A stretch of DNA of 64,000 bases from Thioalkalivibrio paradoxus (lineage in GTDB: Bacteria > Pseudomonadota > Gammaproteobacteria > Ectothiorhodospirales > Ectothiorhodospiraceae). Shown piece after piece: positions 1-10,525 of this stretch. The stretch covers positions 62,001-126,000 of the forward strand of contig JAABSC010000003.1 in NCBI GenBank assembly GCA_011390565.1. The letters are read 5' to 3'. The stretch's first letter is position 1; each line of letters opens with the position of its first letter. Both the position numbers and the translations under genes were made by a program. The notes under the pieces were generated by a model. The model saw nothing but the letters and a program-made list of their open reading frames with translations, had not been told where the DNA came from and did no database searches.

Positions 1-493
1 CCCGGTCCCGGAAACCCTCGAGCATCCCCGCCAGACGACCGTAGCTTGCCGGCAGGAAGCTCTCGATGCGGGAACGGATCAGCCGGGCGAGCACCGGGGA
101 CGCTCCACCGGTCGAGATCGCGACCTGAAGCGGCGCGCGGTCGATCATCGACGGGGTGATGAAGGTGCAGAGTTCCGGACGGTCCACCACGTTCACCGGC
201 ACGAACCGCTCCGTCGCAACCTCGGAGATGTGCCGGTTCACATCCTCGTCGTCGGTGGACGCGACGACCAGCACCCGGTTCTCCACGTCGGCATCCTCGA
301 ACCGGCGCTCGACGTACTCGATGGCCCCGGCGTCACGCAGCGCGACCAGTTCCGGGCAGAGCTCCGGTGCGATCACGGTCACCCGCGCGCCCGCCTTGCG
401 CAGCAGGGTCACCTTGCGCATCGCGACGTTGCCACCGCCGACCACGAGACAGGGCCGGTCGGTGAGTTTCATGAACATCGGGTAGTAATCCAT
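1..493 (-). CDS. cysG: Siroheme synthase / precorrin-2 dehydrogenase N-terminal domain (partial)
   Basis: The gene starts at an ATG at 493 and runs off the left edge, so only about 164 N-terminal residues are visible. They show a Rossmann NAD-binding start (CLVVGGGNVAMRK near residues 15-27) followed by the Met8/CysG-type sequence with STDDEDVN and ISTGGASPVLARLIR. This domain oxidises precorrin-2 and inserts iron to make siroheme, the cofactor of sulfite and nitrite reductases. Whether the C-terminal uroporphyrinogen methyltransferase half of full CysG follows cannot be seen. The glutaredoxin gene lies just upstream on the same strand, so the two may be co-transcribed. Confidence 0.88.
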   Translation of the reverse strand, partial: MDYYPMFMKLTDRPCLVVGGGNVAMRKVTLLRKAGARVTVIAPELCPELVALRDAGAIEYVERRFEDADVENRVLVVASTDDEDVNRHISEVATERFVPVNVVDRPELCTFITPSMIDRAPLQVAISTGGASPVLARLIRSRIESFLPASYGRLAGMLEGFRDR

Positions 494-522
494 GATTCCG
501 AATTCCGTTGTTGAGGGCTTCC

Positions 523-795
523 TCAGGGGTTGCGGACGGTTTCCAGCAGATCGTCCAGTTCACCATCCATGTCGAGTTCGACCAGATCGTCGAAGCCGCC
601 CACGTGACGGTCCCCGACGAAGATCTGGGGCACGGTACGCTGACCGGTCAGGCGAGCCATCTCGGCGAAGCCCTTGCGGGAATCGTCGATGCGGATGATG
701 TCCAGGCGCTCGGCAACGCCCCTGCGCTTCAGCAGGGCCTCCGCCCGGTCGCAGTAGGGGCAGGTCTCGATGCGGTACAGGCGTACACGGCTCAT
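523..795 (-). CDS. grxC: Glutaredoxin (GrxC type)
   Basis: A 90-residue protein of typical glutaredoxin length. The active-site dithiol motif CPYC lies at residues 12-15, after the first beta strand, and the conserved cis-proline segment TVPQIFVG and the glutathione-binding GGFDDL follow. It should reduce protein disulfides and glutathione mixed disulfides in the cytoplasm. The start was set at the ATG at 795 because it places the first strand (VRLYRIE) at the N-terminus; the open frame continues upstream but without family similarity. The stop is about 30 bp from the siroheme synthase start on the same strand. Confidence 0.93.
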   Translation of the reverse strand: MSRVRLYRIETCPYCDRAEALLKRRGVAERLDIIRIDDSRKGFAEMARLTGQRTVPQIFVGDRHVGGFDDLVELDMDGELDDLLETVRNP

Positions 796-821
796 GACGG
801 CGAGCGCAGCGGCGACCGAAC

Positions 822-1283
822 TCAGCGGTACAGCGACTCGATCTCGGCGGGGTCGAACCCGGCCGAGATGTACCAGCGCCGCGCCGCCTCGAGATCGCGT
901 TCCACGCCCTGCCCCTGCGCGTACATCAGGGCCAGCGTGGTCTTCGAGCCCGCCAGCCCCTGCTCGGCGGCCTTCTCGAACCAGTGCACCGCCTGCGCGG
1001 GTTCCTTCTCCACGCAGTCGCCTTCCATGTACATGAACCCGAGACCGTGCTGCGCCATCGCGTGACCCTGCTCGGCCGCGGCACGCATCATCCGGGCGGC
1101 CTCCTCCGGCTTGGGTACGACGCCCAGGCCGTTCTGGCACATGATCGCCACCCGGTACTGGGCTTCCGCGTGGCCCGCCTCGGCGAGCGGGTAGAGCGCC
1201 TGCATGGATTGCGAGAAGTGCTTGGACTCGAAAGCCGAAATGCCGCTCTCGAGGCTCATCAGGTCGTCGTCAGACAGTTGCAT
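822..1283 (-). CDS. Sel1-like repeat (tetratricopeptide-type) protein
   Basis: A protein of 153 residues from the ATG at 1283. It holds about three Sel1-like repeats, recognisable by the spaced pattern LAEAGHAEAQYRVAIMCQNG, AAAEQGHAMAQHGLGFMYMEG and AAEQGLAGSKTTLALMYAQG. These alpha/alpha solenoids serve as protein-interaction scaffolds, and no catalytic motif is present. No signal peptide is visible, so it is probably cytoplasmic. A GTG start at 1322 would add 13 residues with no repeat character. Sel1 proteins are found in many systems, so the partner cannot be inferred. Confidence 0.88.
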   Translation of the reverse strand: MQLSDDDLMSLESGISAFESKHFSQSMQALYPLAEAGHAEAQYRVAIMCQNGLGVVPKPEEAARMMRAAAEQGHAMAQHGLGFMYMEGDCVEKEPAQAVHWFEKAAEQGLAGSKTTLALMYAQGQGVERDLEAARRWYISAGFDPAEIESLYR

Positions 1284-1516
1284 GATCGATCCGGAGGTCC
1301 ATGGGTTGGCCAGCGGGTCCACGTCCCAACGATCGCGCGGGCCCGATTCTGGGACCGTGCATGGTGCAGCAACCCACTCCCTACGTTAACCCTCTCGATG
1401 GGGATATACGTCGACCCGACCGGTAGCCCTATACTGCACCGCGTTTATATGACGAGCCGGGGCCCGGGCCGTGAAGCCTCCCCCGGTCGCGGATCCCACT
1501 TTTGGAGGAAGACGGC

Positions 1517-1717
1517 ATGGATAAGAAGACCCTTTACGAAACGTCCACGAAGATGGAAAGCGCCGGCGTCGATGCTGCCTACGTACTGGGCTGGCAGAGC
1601 GGCTACCTGCACAACCCGAAGCTGGAAGAGCAGCGTGTCACCGAGGCCTACGATGCCGGTTACAACGATGGGCTGGCGGGCAAGACCGACGGATACAGCG
1701 CCTGGGCCAAGCAGTAA
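1517..1717 (+). CDS. Small conserved-looking protein with two GY/GW repeats, unknown function
   Basis: A 66-residue protein that I cannot assign to a named family. A strong ribosome binding site (GGAGGA at 1504-1509) lies 7 bases before the ATG, and a rho-independent terminator follows the stop, so it is a genuine monocistronic gene. It contains two related segments, AAYVLGWQSGYLHN and EAYDAGYNDGLAGK, suggesting an internal duplication of an A-Y-x-x-G-[WY]-x-x-G unit. The second resembles the GYxxGxxG motif of ribosome modulation factor (RMF), but the overall similarity is too short to call it RMF. It is acidic/polar with no signal peptide. Confidence 0.75.
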   Translation: MDKKTLYETSTKMESAGVDAAYVLGWQSGYLHNPKLEEQRVTEAYDAGYNDGLAGKTDGYSAWAKQ

Positions 1718-1740
1718 TCAAGGGCACATGCTGGTCATCA

Positions 1741-1764
1741 GCCGCCTCCGGGCGGCTTTTTTTT
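1741..1764 (+). terminator. Rho-independent terminator of the 66-residue protein gene
   Basis: GCCGCC and GGCGGC arms around a short loop are followed by an uninterrupted run of eight T residues at 1757-1764. It sits 24 bp after the stop codon at 1717. Confidence 0.92.
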
Positions 1765-1956
1765 GCCCGATCCACCCCTGCCGAAAGGCCGATCCCGGCC
1801 GCGGGGCGCCTGCTTCAACCCCCTCTGCGCGGAGGTTAAAGCGTACAATCAGGGCAGGCTCCGCTCGAAGCCGACGACGACGCGCGTTGCGCCGGGCGGA
1901 AGCAGTTTCGGGCCCGTACGGGTTCACGTGAACAACAACGATCGAAGGAGTTTTGC

Positions 1957-2424
1957 ATGTCTGTGGGCGAGATAGGGGAAATCTGCAACCGGGACGTAGT
2001 GACGATCGACCGCAAGGCTTCCGTCTACGAGGCGGCCCGCTTGATGCGCGATCACCACGTCGGAAGCCTGATCGTCGTCGATGCGACCTCGGTGACCCCG
2101 ACACGGCCATTGGGAATCGTGACCGACCGGGACCTGGTCGTCGAGATCATGGCCAGGGAGGCATCCGAGGAAGCCTTGCTGGCCGGCGACCTGATGGGGC
2201 CCGAACTGCTGACCGGCCGCGAGACGGATGGTGTCTGGGAAACGATCCTGCGCATGCGCGCGATGGGTGTTCGCCGCATGCCGGTGGTCACCGCCGAGGG
2301 CGGCCTTACCGGCATCCTGGCGATGGACGACCTGCTGCAGTTCCTGGCCGGCGAACTGACCGACCTGGTCCGGTTGATCCGCCGCGAACACAAACGCGAG
2401 GTCGATACCCGCCCGCCGGTGTGA
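1957..2424 (+). CDS. CBS-domain-pair protein
   Basis: A 155-residue protein made of a tandem CBS pair. The first CBS motif spans about residues 8-60 (VVTIDRKASVYEAARLMRD, ending GIVTDRDLV). The second spans about 75-130 (TILRMRAMGVRRMPVV, ending GILAMDDLLQFLA). CBS pairs bind adenosyl nucleotides and usually regulate a partner, and no other domain is present here. A good ribosome site (GAAGGAG) precedes the ATG. The next gene begins about 50 bp downstream on the same strand and encodes a nucleotide-handling protein, so the two may form an operon in which the CBS protein senses energy state. That link is inference. Confidence 0.92.
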   Translation: MSVGEIGEICNRDVVTIDRKASVYEAARLMRDHHVGSLIVVDATSVTPTRPLGIVTDRDLVVEIMAREASEEALLAGDLMGPELLTGRETDGVWETILRMRAMGVRRMPVVTAEGGLTGILAMDDLLQFLAGELTDLVRLIRREHKREVDTRPPV

Positions 2425-2475
2425 ACCCTTCTCCAGTGGGCCATGCGGCTTCCGTCTTCCCGAAGGCGGTCTGAC

Positions 2476-5088
2476 ATGATCGGAGCACGGCATTCCGGTG
2501 GCTCCGTATCCACCGGCCTCGCGGACCTGGACCGCGTCCTCGATGGCCTGCGCATCGGCGACAATGTCGTCTGGCGGGTGGACGACATCGAGGACTACCG
2601 CCACTTCGTGCCCCCTTTCGTCGCGGCCGCCGCCGCGCAGGGGCGTTCGATCATCTACCTCCGCTTCGGGCGCCACGCACCCCTGGTGGCCCCGGGGCCG
2701 CAGGTACAGATCGTTCGTGTCGATGCGCTGCAGGGGTTCGAGGCCTTTACGCGCCACGTGCACCAGCTCATCACCGATCATGGACGCGGCGCGTTCTACG
2801 TCTTCGACTGTCTTTCCGATCTCCTGGCCGCCTGGGCGACCGACCTGATGGTCGGCAACCTGTTCCGGGTGGTCTGCCCCTACCTGTACGAACTCGATAC
2901 CGTCGCCTACTTCGGACTGCTGTCCCAGGCGCATTCGCACCGCACCATGGCGCGGATCCGGGAGACGACCCAGGTCCTGATCGACGTGCGCCACGCCGGC
3001 GACGAACAGTACCTGCAACCGGTGAAGGTCTGGCGTCGGCAATCCCCGACCATGTTTCTGCCCCACACCCATCGAGACGGCCGCTTCGAACCGGTCGTGG
3101 ACAGCAGCACCGCCACACGGCTGCAGGCCGCGCTTCTGCGCCGCGACAGCGAAAGCGTCTGCCAGATGGACTACTGGGACCGGCTGTTTCTGGAGGCCTC
3201 GGATCTGGCCGCACTGGAAGCCCCGGAGAAAGGTCGAACGGAGGTTCTGGATCGGCTGTTCCGGGTCCTGATCGGGCGCGACGAGCGTGTGCTCGAACTG
3301 GCGCGGCGTCATCTCGATCTGCAGGACCTGGTCGCGATCCGGGGCCGGATGATCGGCAGCGGCTTCATCGGGGGCAAGGCGGTCGGCATGCTCCTCGCAC
3401 GCCGGATCCTGGAACGGCAGGATCCGGATTTCTGGGAGCCCCACCTCGACCCGCACGACTCCTTCTACCTGGGCTCCGATGTCTATTACTCCTACCTCGT
3501 TCACAACGGGTGGTGGAGCCGGGTGATGCGCCAACGCACTCCGGACGGTTTCTTCAGCGAGGCCAGGAGCCTCCATGCGGACATGCTGGAGGGGGAACTC
3601 CCCGAGGAGGTCCGGCTGGATCTCGAACGGATGCTCGATCATTTCGGGCAGTACCCGATCCTCGTGCGTTCGAGCAGCCTGCTGGAGGACGGCTTCGGCA
3701 ACGCCTTTGCGGGCAAGTACGAGAGTGTGTTCTGCGTGAACCAGGGCTCGCCGCAGCAGCGCCTGGCGGAACTCGAGGACGCGATCCGCCGGGTGTTCGC
3801 CAGCACCATGAGCAACGATGCGCTGGTCTACCGCCGCCAACGCGGGCTGGAGCAGATGGAAGAACCGATGGCGCTGCTGCTGCAGCGGGTCAACGGACGC
3901 TACCACGGTCGCCACTACCTGCCGGACTGCGCAGGTGTCGGTGTGTCGCGCAACACCTTCGTGTGGGACCCCAGCCTCGATCCGGCAGCCGGCATGCTGC
4001 GACTGGTGGTGGGTCTCGGAACACGGGCCGTGGATCGGATCCAGGGCGACCACGCCCGGGTGGTGGCGCTGGACCAACCCCACCGTCTGCCGTTCGGAGA
4101 TATCAACGACGCCGGACGATTCTCCCAGCACGACATCGATGTGCTGGACGTCAGCGAGAACCGTCTGAGGACATTACCGTTGCGGGAACTCGCCGCAGCC
4201 GCCCCCGACCTGCCCCTGCACTGGTGCGCCGAACTCGACCGGGAGGCGACCGAACGATCGCGGGCGCGCAAGGGAACACCGGTCTGGCGAGTGACTTTCG
4301 CTCCCCTGCTCGATCGAACCGCGTTCGGCCCGCTGTTGCGGCGCATGCTGCAGACGCTCGAGGCCGCATACGCGTACCCGGTCGACATCGAGTTCACCGC
4401 CCAGCTCGCGCCGGACGGGACGCCGACCCTGAATCTGGTGCAATGCCGCCCGCTGCAGACCGTGGGTCCGGGACAACGCGTGGAAATCCCCTCGGGCGTC
4501 CCCGACCGTCGCGTGCTTTTCGCCACGACGGGACATTTCATGGGCGGCAACATCGACCAGCCGATCAGCCGGGTGATCCGGGTGGACGGCCGCCGCTACG
4601 GCGCGCTGTCGCAGAGCCAGAAGTACGCCGTCGCTCGTCTCGTGGGCCGGTTCAACCGCGGCATCGCCCAGCGTGAGGACTGCCCCACCCTGCTGATCGG
4701 CCCCGGCCGCTGGGGCACCAGCACCCCGGAGTTGGGGGTGCCCATCCGCTTCGCCGACATCAATCGGAGCGCGGTGATCGCGGAAGTCGCGGAAATCGGC
4801 GAGCAGATGACACCCGACCTCTCGTTCGGCTCGCACTTTTTCCAGGATCTCGTCGAGTCCGGCATCGCCTACGTAGCGCTGTTTCCGCGGCAGCCGGGCA
4901 ACCGCTATCACCCGGCGTGGCTCGACGCGCTGCCATCGAGTGCGCGCATCGCATCGGACGCCGAGGAAGCATCCGACCCCGAGGTGGCCGCGACCGTGAC
5001 CGCATTCGATGTCCGTGCCACCGGCCTGCGCCTCAGCGCCGATGTCGTACTCCAGCGTCTTCTGTGCTATCAACCCGAACCCGACTGA
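2476..5088 (+). CDS. Degenerate KaiC/RecA-like domain fused to PEP/pyruvate-binding (PPDK_N) domain
   Basis: An 870-residue protein. Residues 1-200 resemble a KaiC-type RecA fold (TGLADLDRVLDGLRIGDNVV, then a Walker-B-like AFYVFDCLSDLLAAW near 107-120). The position of the Walker A P-loop (GxxxxGK[ST]) is occupied by GDNVVWRVDD, so ATP binding there is doubtful. From about residue 295 a PPDK N-terminal ATP-grasp domain begins (GFIGGKAVGMLLARR, YPILVRSSSLLEDG, FAGKYESVF) and closes with NLVQCRPLQ. A further C-terminal part has LLIGPGRWGTSTPELG. The swivelling phosphohistidine and PEP-binding barrel of full PEP synthase/PPDK are absent, so it is not a complete dikinase. The start at 2476 drops an unlike 11-residue extension. 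The substrate is unknown. Confidence 0.8.
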   Translation: MIGARHSGGSVSTGLADLDRVLDGLRIGDNVVWRVDDIEDYRHFVPPFVAAAAAQGRSIIYLRFGRHAPLVAPGPQVQIVRVDALQGFEAFTRHVHQLITDHGRGAFYVFDCLSDLLAAWATDLMVGNLFRVVCPYLYELDTVAYFGLLSQAHSHRTMARIRETTQVLIDVRHAGDEQYLQPVKVWRRQSPTMFLPHTHRDGRFEPVVDSSTATRLQAALLRRDSESVCQMDYWDRLFLEASDLAALEAPEKGRTEVLDRLFRVLIGRDERVLELARRHLDLQDLVAIRGRMIGSGFIGGKAVGMLLARRILERQDPDFWEPHLDPHDSFYLGSDVYYSYLVHNGWWSRVMRQRTPDGFFSEARSLHADMLEGELPEEVRLDLERMLDHFGQYPILVRSSSLLEDGFGNAFAGKYESVFCVNQGSPQQRLAELEDAIRRVFASTMSNDALVYRRQRGLEQMEEPMALLLQRVNGRYHGRHYLPDCAGVGVSRNTFVWDPSLDPAAGMLRLVVGLGTRAVDRIQGDHARVVALDQPHRLPFGDINDAGRFSQHDIDVLDVSENRLRTLPLRELAAAAPDLPLHWCAELDREATERSRARKGTPVWRVTFAPLLDRTAFGPLLRRMLQTLEAAYAYPVDIEFTAQLAPDGTPTLNLVQCRPLQTVGPGQRVEIPSGVPDRRVLFATTGHFMGGNIDQPISRVIRVDGRRYGALSQSQKYAVARLVGRFNRGIAQREDCPTLLIGPGRWGTSTPELGVPIRFADINRSAVIAEVAEIGEQMTPDLSFGSHFFQDLVESGIAYVALFPRQPGNRYHPAWLDALPSSARIASDAEEASDPEVAATVTAFDVRATGLRLSADVVLQRLLCYQPEPD

Positions 5089-5105
5089 TCCGGAAAAAGC
5101 GCCGC

Positions 5106-6554
<1,449 letters not shown>

Positions 6555-6606
6555 TCATCATGCCCGATCCGACCGCGTCTCCGCCATGCGCGATCCTCCG
6601 CGGTTC

Positions 6607-8361
6607 TCAATCCGCCCGGGCCTGAATCCGAATCTGCAAGCGTCGCTGCCCGCGCCACCAGTTGGCTTCCGGGGTGAAGACCAGGCGCACGCAGGAACCG
6701 GGGATCGCGGGACAGTCGCTGCCGACGTTGAACCAGATCGCATCCACCCGTTCACCCCCATGCGCCAGGGCCAGTTTCCAATGCCCCCCGTCCGCACCCA
6801 CCTCACGGGCCTCGCGCACGGTGAACACCGAACGCAGCGTGGGCTCCGAGAATTCCCGGCCGTAGGGCCCGATTTGGGCGAGACCGTCGACCAGGTTCCA
6901 GGTCAATGCACCCGGTTCCAGGTCCGCATCGACATCGATGCGTGGGCGCAGGCTCACCCCGTCCAGACGACGGGCCACTTCGCGCTCGAAGGCGAGCTCG
7001 AACAGGGGCAGCCTGCCCTCGTCCAGGCTCAGACCCGCCGCACCCTGGTGACCGCCGTATTTCAGGAAGAGCCCGGGGGTTTCCTGTTCCAGCACCTGGA
7101 GTACCTCCAGCATGTGCAGCCCGTCGATGCTGCGGCAGGAACCGGTCAGTGCGCCGGGCAGCTCGGTACTGGCCGAAAGGCATACCGCCGGGCGCGCGAA
7201 GGTGCTCATCACGCGGGATGCGACAATGCCGTGCACACCCGCATGACCGTCCGTGAGCGAGACGACCAGCGCGGAACGCCCGTCCTCCACCAGCCGTGCC
7301 GCGACGCTCAGCGCCTCGGAGGTGAGGCGCTTCTCGATGACCCGGCGCGCCTCGTTGGTCCGGTCCAGCAACGCGGCCCCGTGTCGGGCCGAGGCATCGT
7401 CGTTGTCCAGGAGGAATCGCACGCCGGCCATCGCGTCGTGCAGCCGGCCGGCCGCGTTCAGACGGGGGCCGATCCCGAACGCCAGATCCGACGCCGCCAG
7501 CGGCTTCGCGGGATCTCCGAGATGCGGCCGCAGTGCCCGCCAGCAGGCATGCGTCCCCGCCTCGATCTGTCGGATACCCTGGTGCACCACGATCCGATTG
7601 TTGCGGCTGCGCGCGAGCGAGACCACGTCGGCGACGGTCCCGGTCGCGACCCAGCCCAGCAACGCACGCAGACTGGGGCTATCGGAACGCAGGAAACCCC
7701 GCGCAATGAGCCGCCGGCGAACGGCCCAGAGCACCAGCCAGGCCACCATAACGCCGGCGATCAGAGGATCCGGATACCGGCTGCCCGGGCGTTGGGGATT
7801 CACGAAGGCGAGGGCCGCGTCGGGACCGCCCTCGCGTGGAATCCCGTGGTGGTCCGTGACGATGACATCGATGCCAGCGGCCGCCAGCCGCTCGATGCGT
7901 GGTCCGTCCGATGAGCCGATGTCCGCCGTCACCACGAGACCGGGCCGCGGATCGGCGGCCAGTATGCGGTTGCAGACCGAGTCGGACACGCCGTAACCCT
8001 CGGTAAGCTTCAGGCCGATGTAGTGCTGAACCCGCTCCGCGGGATGGCCGAAATGCTCCGTCAGGGCGCGCGTCAGCACCGTGCTGGCATTGACACCGTC
8101 GGAGTCGGCATCCGTCGCCAGCGCGATGACCTCGCCCGCGACCACGGCCTGCGCGATCCGCTCCGCCGCCAACTCGATGTCGGGCAAGCCCTCCGGCGGA
8201 TCCAGCGAATGCAGCGAGAAGTCGAGCAGCCACTCCGGGGCCACACCGGCGGCGCTGGCCCGATGGGCCAGTACCTGCGTCACGATCGGCGGCAATCCAA
8301 GCCGCCGGGCCGCGTGCAGGGTCGCCGGATCGGACTCGCGCAGCGTGATCAGGGGTTCCAT
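6607..8361 (-). CDS. recJ: RecJ-like DHH-family single-strand DNA exonuclease
   Basis: A 584-residue protein from the ATG at 8361 (a GTG immediately before it is possible). The order of elements matches RecJ: a DHH phosphoesterase domain, a DHHA1 domain with GSCRSIDGLHMLEVL and KYGGHQGAAGLSL, and a C-terminal OB-like region ending WWRGQRRLQIRIQ. Motif I is ATDADSDGVNAS and motif III is IVTDHHG. Motif II reads TADIGSSD where E. coli RecJ has VDNGISS. RecJ degrades single-stranded DNA 5' to 3' in recombination and repair. The unusual motif II leaves open a diverged RecJ paralogue. Confidence 0.82.
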   Translation of the reverse strand: MEPLITLRESDPATLHAARRLGLPPIVTQVLAHRASAAGVAPEWLLDFSLHSLDPPEGLPDIELAAERIAQAVVAGEVIALATDADSDGVNASTVLTRALTEHFGHPAERVQHYIGLKLTEGYGVSDSVCNRILAADPRPGLVVTADIGSSDGPRIERLAAAGIDVIVTDHHGIPREGGPDAALAFVNPQRPGSRYPDPLIAGVMVAWLVLWAVRRRLIARGFLRSDSPSLRALLGWVATGTVADVVSLARSRNNRIVVHQGIRQIEAGTHACWRALRPHLGDPAKPLAASDLAFGIGPRLNAAGRLHDAMAGVRFLLDNDDASARHGAALLDRTNEARRVIEKRLTSEALSVAARLVEDGRSALVVSLTDGHAGVHGIVASRVMSTFARPAVCLSASTELPGALTGSCRSIDGLHMLEVLQVLEQETPGLFLKYGGHQGAAGLSLDEGRLPLFELAFEREVARRLDGVSLRPRIDVDADLEPGALTWNLVDGLAQIGPYGREFSEPTLRSVFTVREAREVGADGGHWKLALAHGGERVDAIWFNVGSDCPAIPGSCVRLVFTPEANWWRGQRRLQIRIQARAD

Positions 8362-8390
8362 CACGGACGCCTACCCTGTCCGCGCCGGGA

Positions 8391-10490
8391 TCAGAGACGG
8401 GTGTCGAAGTAGAGGTCCAGCAGGAAGTCTTCGGTATCCTGCACAAGGCGTTCGCCCGCCAGTTCGGCTCGTTGTTCGAACGGTTCCAGCATCAGGACAT
8501 GTTCCGACCCCACGGGGCGCTCCGCCGTGTCCAGCGAAGTTGCATCGAGGATCGCCCAGTGAGCCGCGAGGAACCGATCGCCGTCGAGTTCGCCGGACAT
8601 CACTTCCAGCACCTCGTATTCGTTCACGACCAGTGCCCTTCGGTAGGGGGCCATTTCCTCAGGGGTCGGGATACCGGAGACCTCGGTCACGCGGGCACGA
8701 ACCGCAAGCGGTTCGGGCTCCGGTCTTGCTTCATGAATGCTTCTCGCGAGCTGCACGTTGGAACGGATTTCAGCCGGCTGGAGGTTCCGTGCGTACATCG
8801 CAAAATGGTCCAGCGTCCCGCTCCAGTCCCGTCCCCCGGCCGCGTCGCCCCCGAACAGGAACGCCGCACCCGCCCAGTCGAGGGCAACCGCCAAGGGTTC
8901 GGAGACGGACTGCTGACCGTTCACGAATACCTGCAACCGTTCCGGCGAAAGACTCAGCGCGAGATGCGTGGGCCGATTCCGCGTGACACGCCCCAGCGTG
9001 ATTTCTCTGTCCCCGGTGCGCAGCCTCCACTCGCCTGCTTTCTCCGAGAGGACCAGCAGGGCTTCTGCGTCACGCTGCACGGCAAAAACCCAGGTTTCGC
9101 CATCCGGCTGCGGGCCCGTGGGCGTGACCATGAGTTCGACCATGAACGCATCGATCGGTCCCGGCTCGGCGATCAGATCGCCGGCGTTGTCATCGCGAAA
9201 GAGACCACCGTCCAGCAGCATTCCATGGTGTCGATCGAAGCGTGCCCGGAACTGCGGCTCCGGTTGAAACAGCCGCTGGGTGCGGGTTTCCGGGTCGAAC
9301 GTTTCGCTGAGCCCGACGGCGTTTTCCCAGACGTAGCGGAGTTCGTCCGCCGCGACCGGCCACGTGGTGGCCGCAGGGACCTCCGCATCCCTCGATTCAC
9401 GGGTTTCCGCGCGGCGCGGTGCGGTGGACGTCTGGACCCAGACATCCGGATAGAAGTCCGCGTAGGTGTCATCGGTCACGACCACCCAGTCGGTCACCTC
9501 CGTCCGCGCTTCGTTCAAGCGGCCCAGATGAACCTTGACTGCCTTGCCGCCGCGGGTGATGCGGCGAGCACCCCCACCCTCCCGGTACGGACCCGTGATC
9601 GTGACGATGTCCGGATGGTTGGACCAGCGCGGGTGATAGACCTCGTGATCATCAACGCCCGGCGCGTTGTTCACGTTCACGACCCATTGTTCACCCGAGC
9701 CATGCCGGAACATGCTGACGTTCCGGTGAGGACTGTCGAAGACCCAGAACAGATTCTCGTTGTCGGGAGACATCGCGACCCAGCAGCCGCGCGCAAGGCG
9801 TTCCCAGCGGCCGGTTTCGAAATCCAGTACGCCGACATGCGGCCAGGGGAAAGCCGCGCTGGCAAAGCGACCGTCGGCTGAAATCTGGAAGCTGTCCTCG
9901 CTGACGGGAGTCTGATCCCACACCAGCTCCTCGCGAGCCTCGAGAGCCGTCGAATATTCCCGAGGATCCTGCTCGCCCGGATCCATCAGCGGATACCGCC
10001 AGAGTGTGTTGTGTGTCGGCATCCCGTGCTCCCGAGGCTCGCGCGCGAAATAAAGCCACTCGGTCCCCGTACCGGCATCCCTCCAGGTCGCCATCGCAAA
10101 TCCCGGGCCCAGGTCGAGAATTCTCTGGCCGTCCCACTGGATGGCGTACATCCGTTCTTCGTTGCGATCCGAAAAGACGACCCAGTCCCCGTTGGCCGTG
10201 AACATCGGTTTCGCCTTGCTGCGCGGGGTATCCAGGAGCACCCGTGCCCCGCCCTCTTCGCGGGAATCGAGCCCCATCAGGCGCAGGTCGGTGCCGTGAG
10301 CAAGAAAGTCGCGCTGATCTCCGATGTCCTGAACCCAGACGATCCGCGTCGGGGCTTCGGTCAACCGCTCGATCTCCTGCCCCAGGGTCGTGGGCGCCGG
10401 TCCCAGCCGCTCGCCTACGCAGCCCATTGCACCCAGACTGATGAAGAGGACGAATGCGAGTCGGGACCATCCAGACCATGCCATGACCAT
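8391..10490 (-). CDS. Lipoprotein with N-terminal beta-propeller-like region and C-terminal LamG domain
   Basis: A 699-residue protein starting with a signal peptide and probable lipobox (LGAMGC, Cys near residue 24). The first 400 residues show repeated strand patterns of a beta-propeller type (ANGDWVVFSDRNEERMYAI, ISADGRFASAAF, MSPDNENLFWVFDS). Residues about 410-590 form a concanavalin-like LamG fold (DGGLFRDDNAGDLIAEP, LFGGDAAGGRDWSGTLDHFAM). It is the last gene of the AlgI/AlgJ-like operon, 35 bp after the preceding stop, so a periplasmic or outer-membrane role in handling an acetylated polysaccharide is likely. No catalytic motif was recognised. Confidence 0.78.
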   Translation of the reverse strand: MVMAWSGWSRLAFVLFISLGAMGCVGERLGPAPTTLGQEIERLTEAPTRIVWVQDIGDQRDFLAHGTDLRLMGLDSREEGGARVLLDTPRSKAKPMFTANGDWVVFSDRNEERMYAIQWDGQRILDLGPGFAMATWRDAGTGTEWLYFAREPREHGMPTHNTLWRYPLMDPGEQDPREYSTALEAREELVWDQTPVSEDSFQISADGRFASAAFPWPHVGVLDFETGRWERLARGCWVAMSPDNENLFWVFDSPHRNVSMFRHGSGEQWVVNVNNAPGVDDHEVYHPRWSNHPDIVTITGPYREGGGARRITRGGKAVKVHLGRLNEARTEVTDWVVVTDDTYADFYPDVWVQTSTAPRRAETRESRDAEVPAATTWPVAADELRYVWENAVGLSETFDPETRTQRLFQPEPQFRARFDRHHGMLLDGGLFRDDNAGDLIAEPGPIDAFMVELMVTPTGPQPDGETWVFAVQRDAEALLVLSEKAGEWRLRTGDREITLGRVTRNRPTHLALSLSPERLQVFVNGQQSVSEPLAVALDWAGAAFLFGGDAAGGRDWSGTLDHFAMYARNLQPAEIRSNVQLARSIHEARPEPEPLAVRARVTEVSGIPTPEEMAPYRRALVVNEYEVLEVMSGELDGDRFLAAHWAILDATSLDTAERPVGSEHVLMLEPFEQRAELAGERLVQDTEDFLLDLYFDTRL

Positions 10491-10525
10491 TTGCTGCTCC
10501 AGAAATCAGTGTCGTTGCTTCGGCT

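Noticed and set aside
1924..4131. A 735-codon open frame on the minus strand
   Set aside because: It is antisense to the PPDK_N-type gene, with the same shadow composition and no domain signature.
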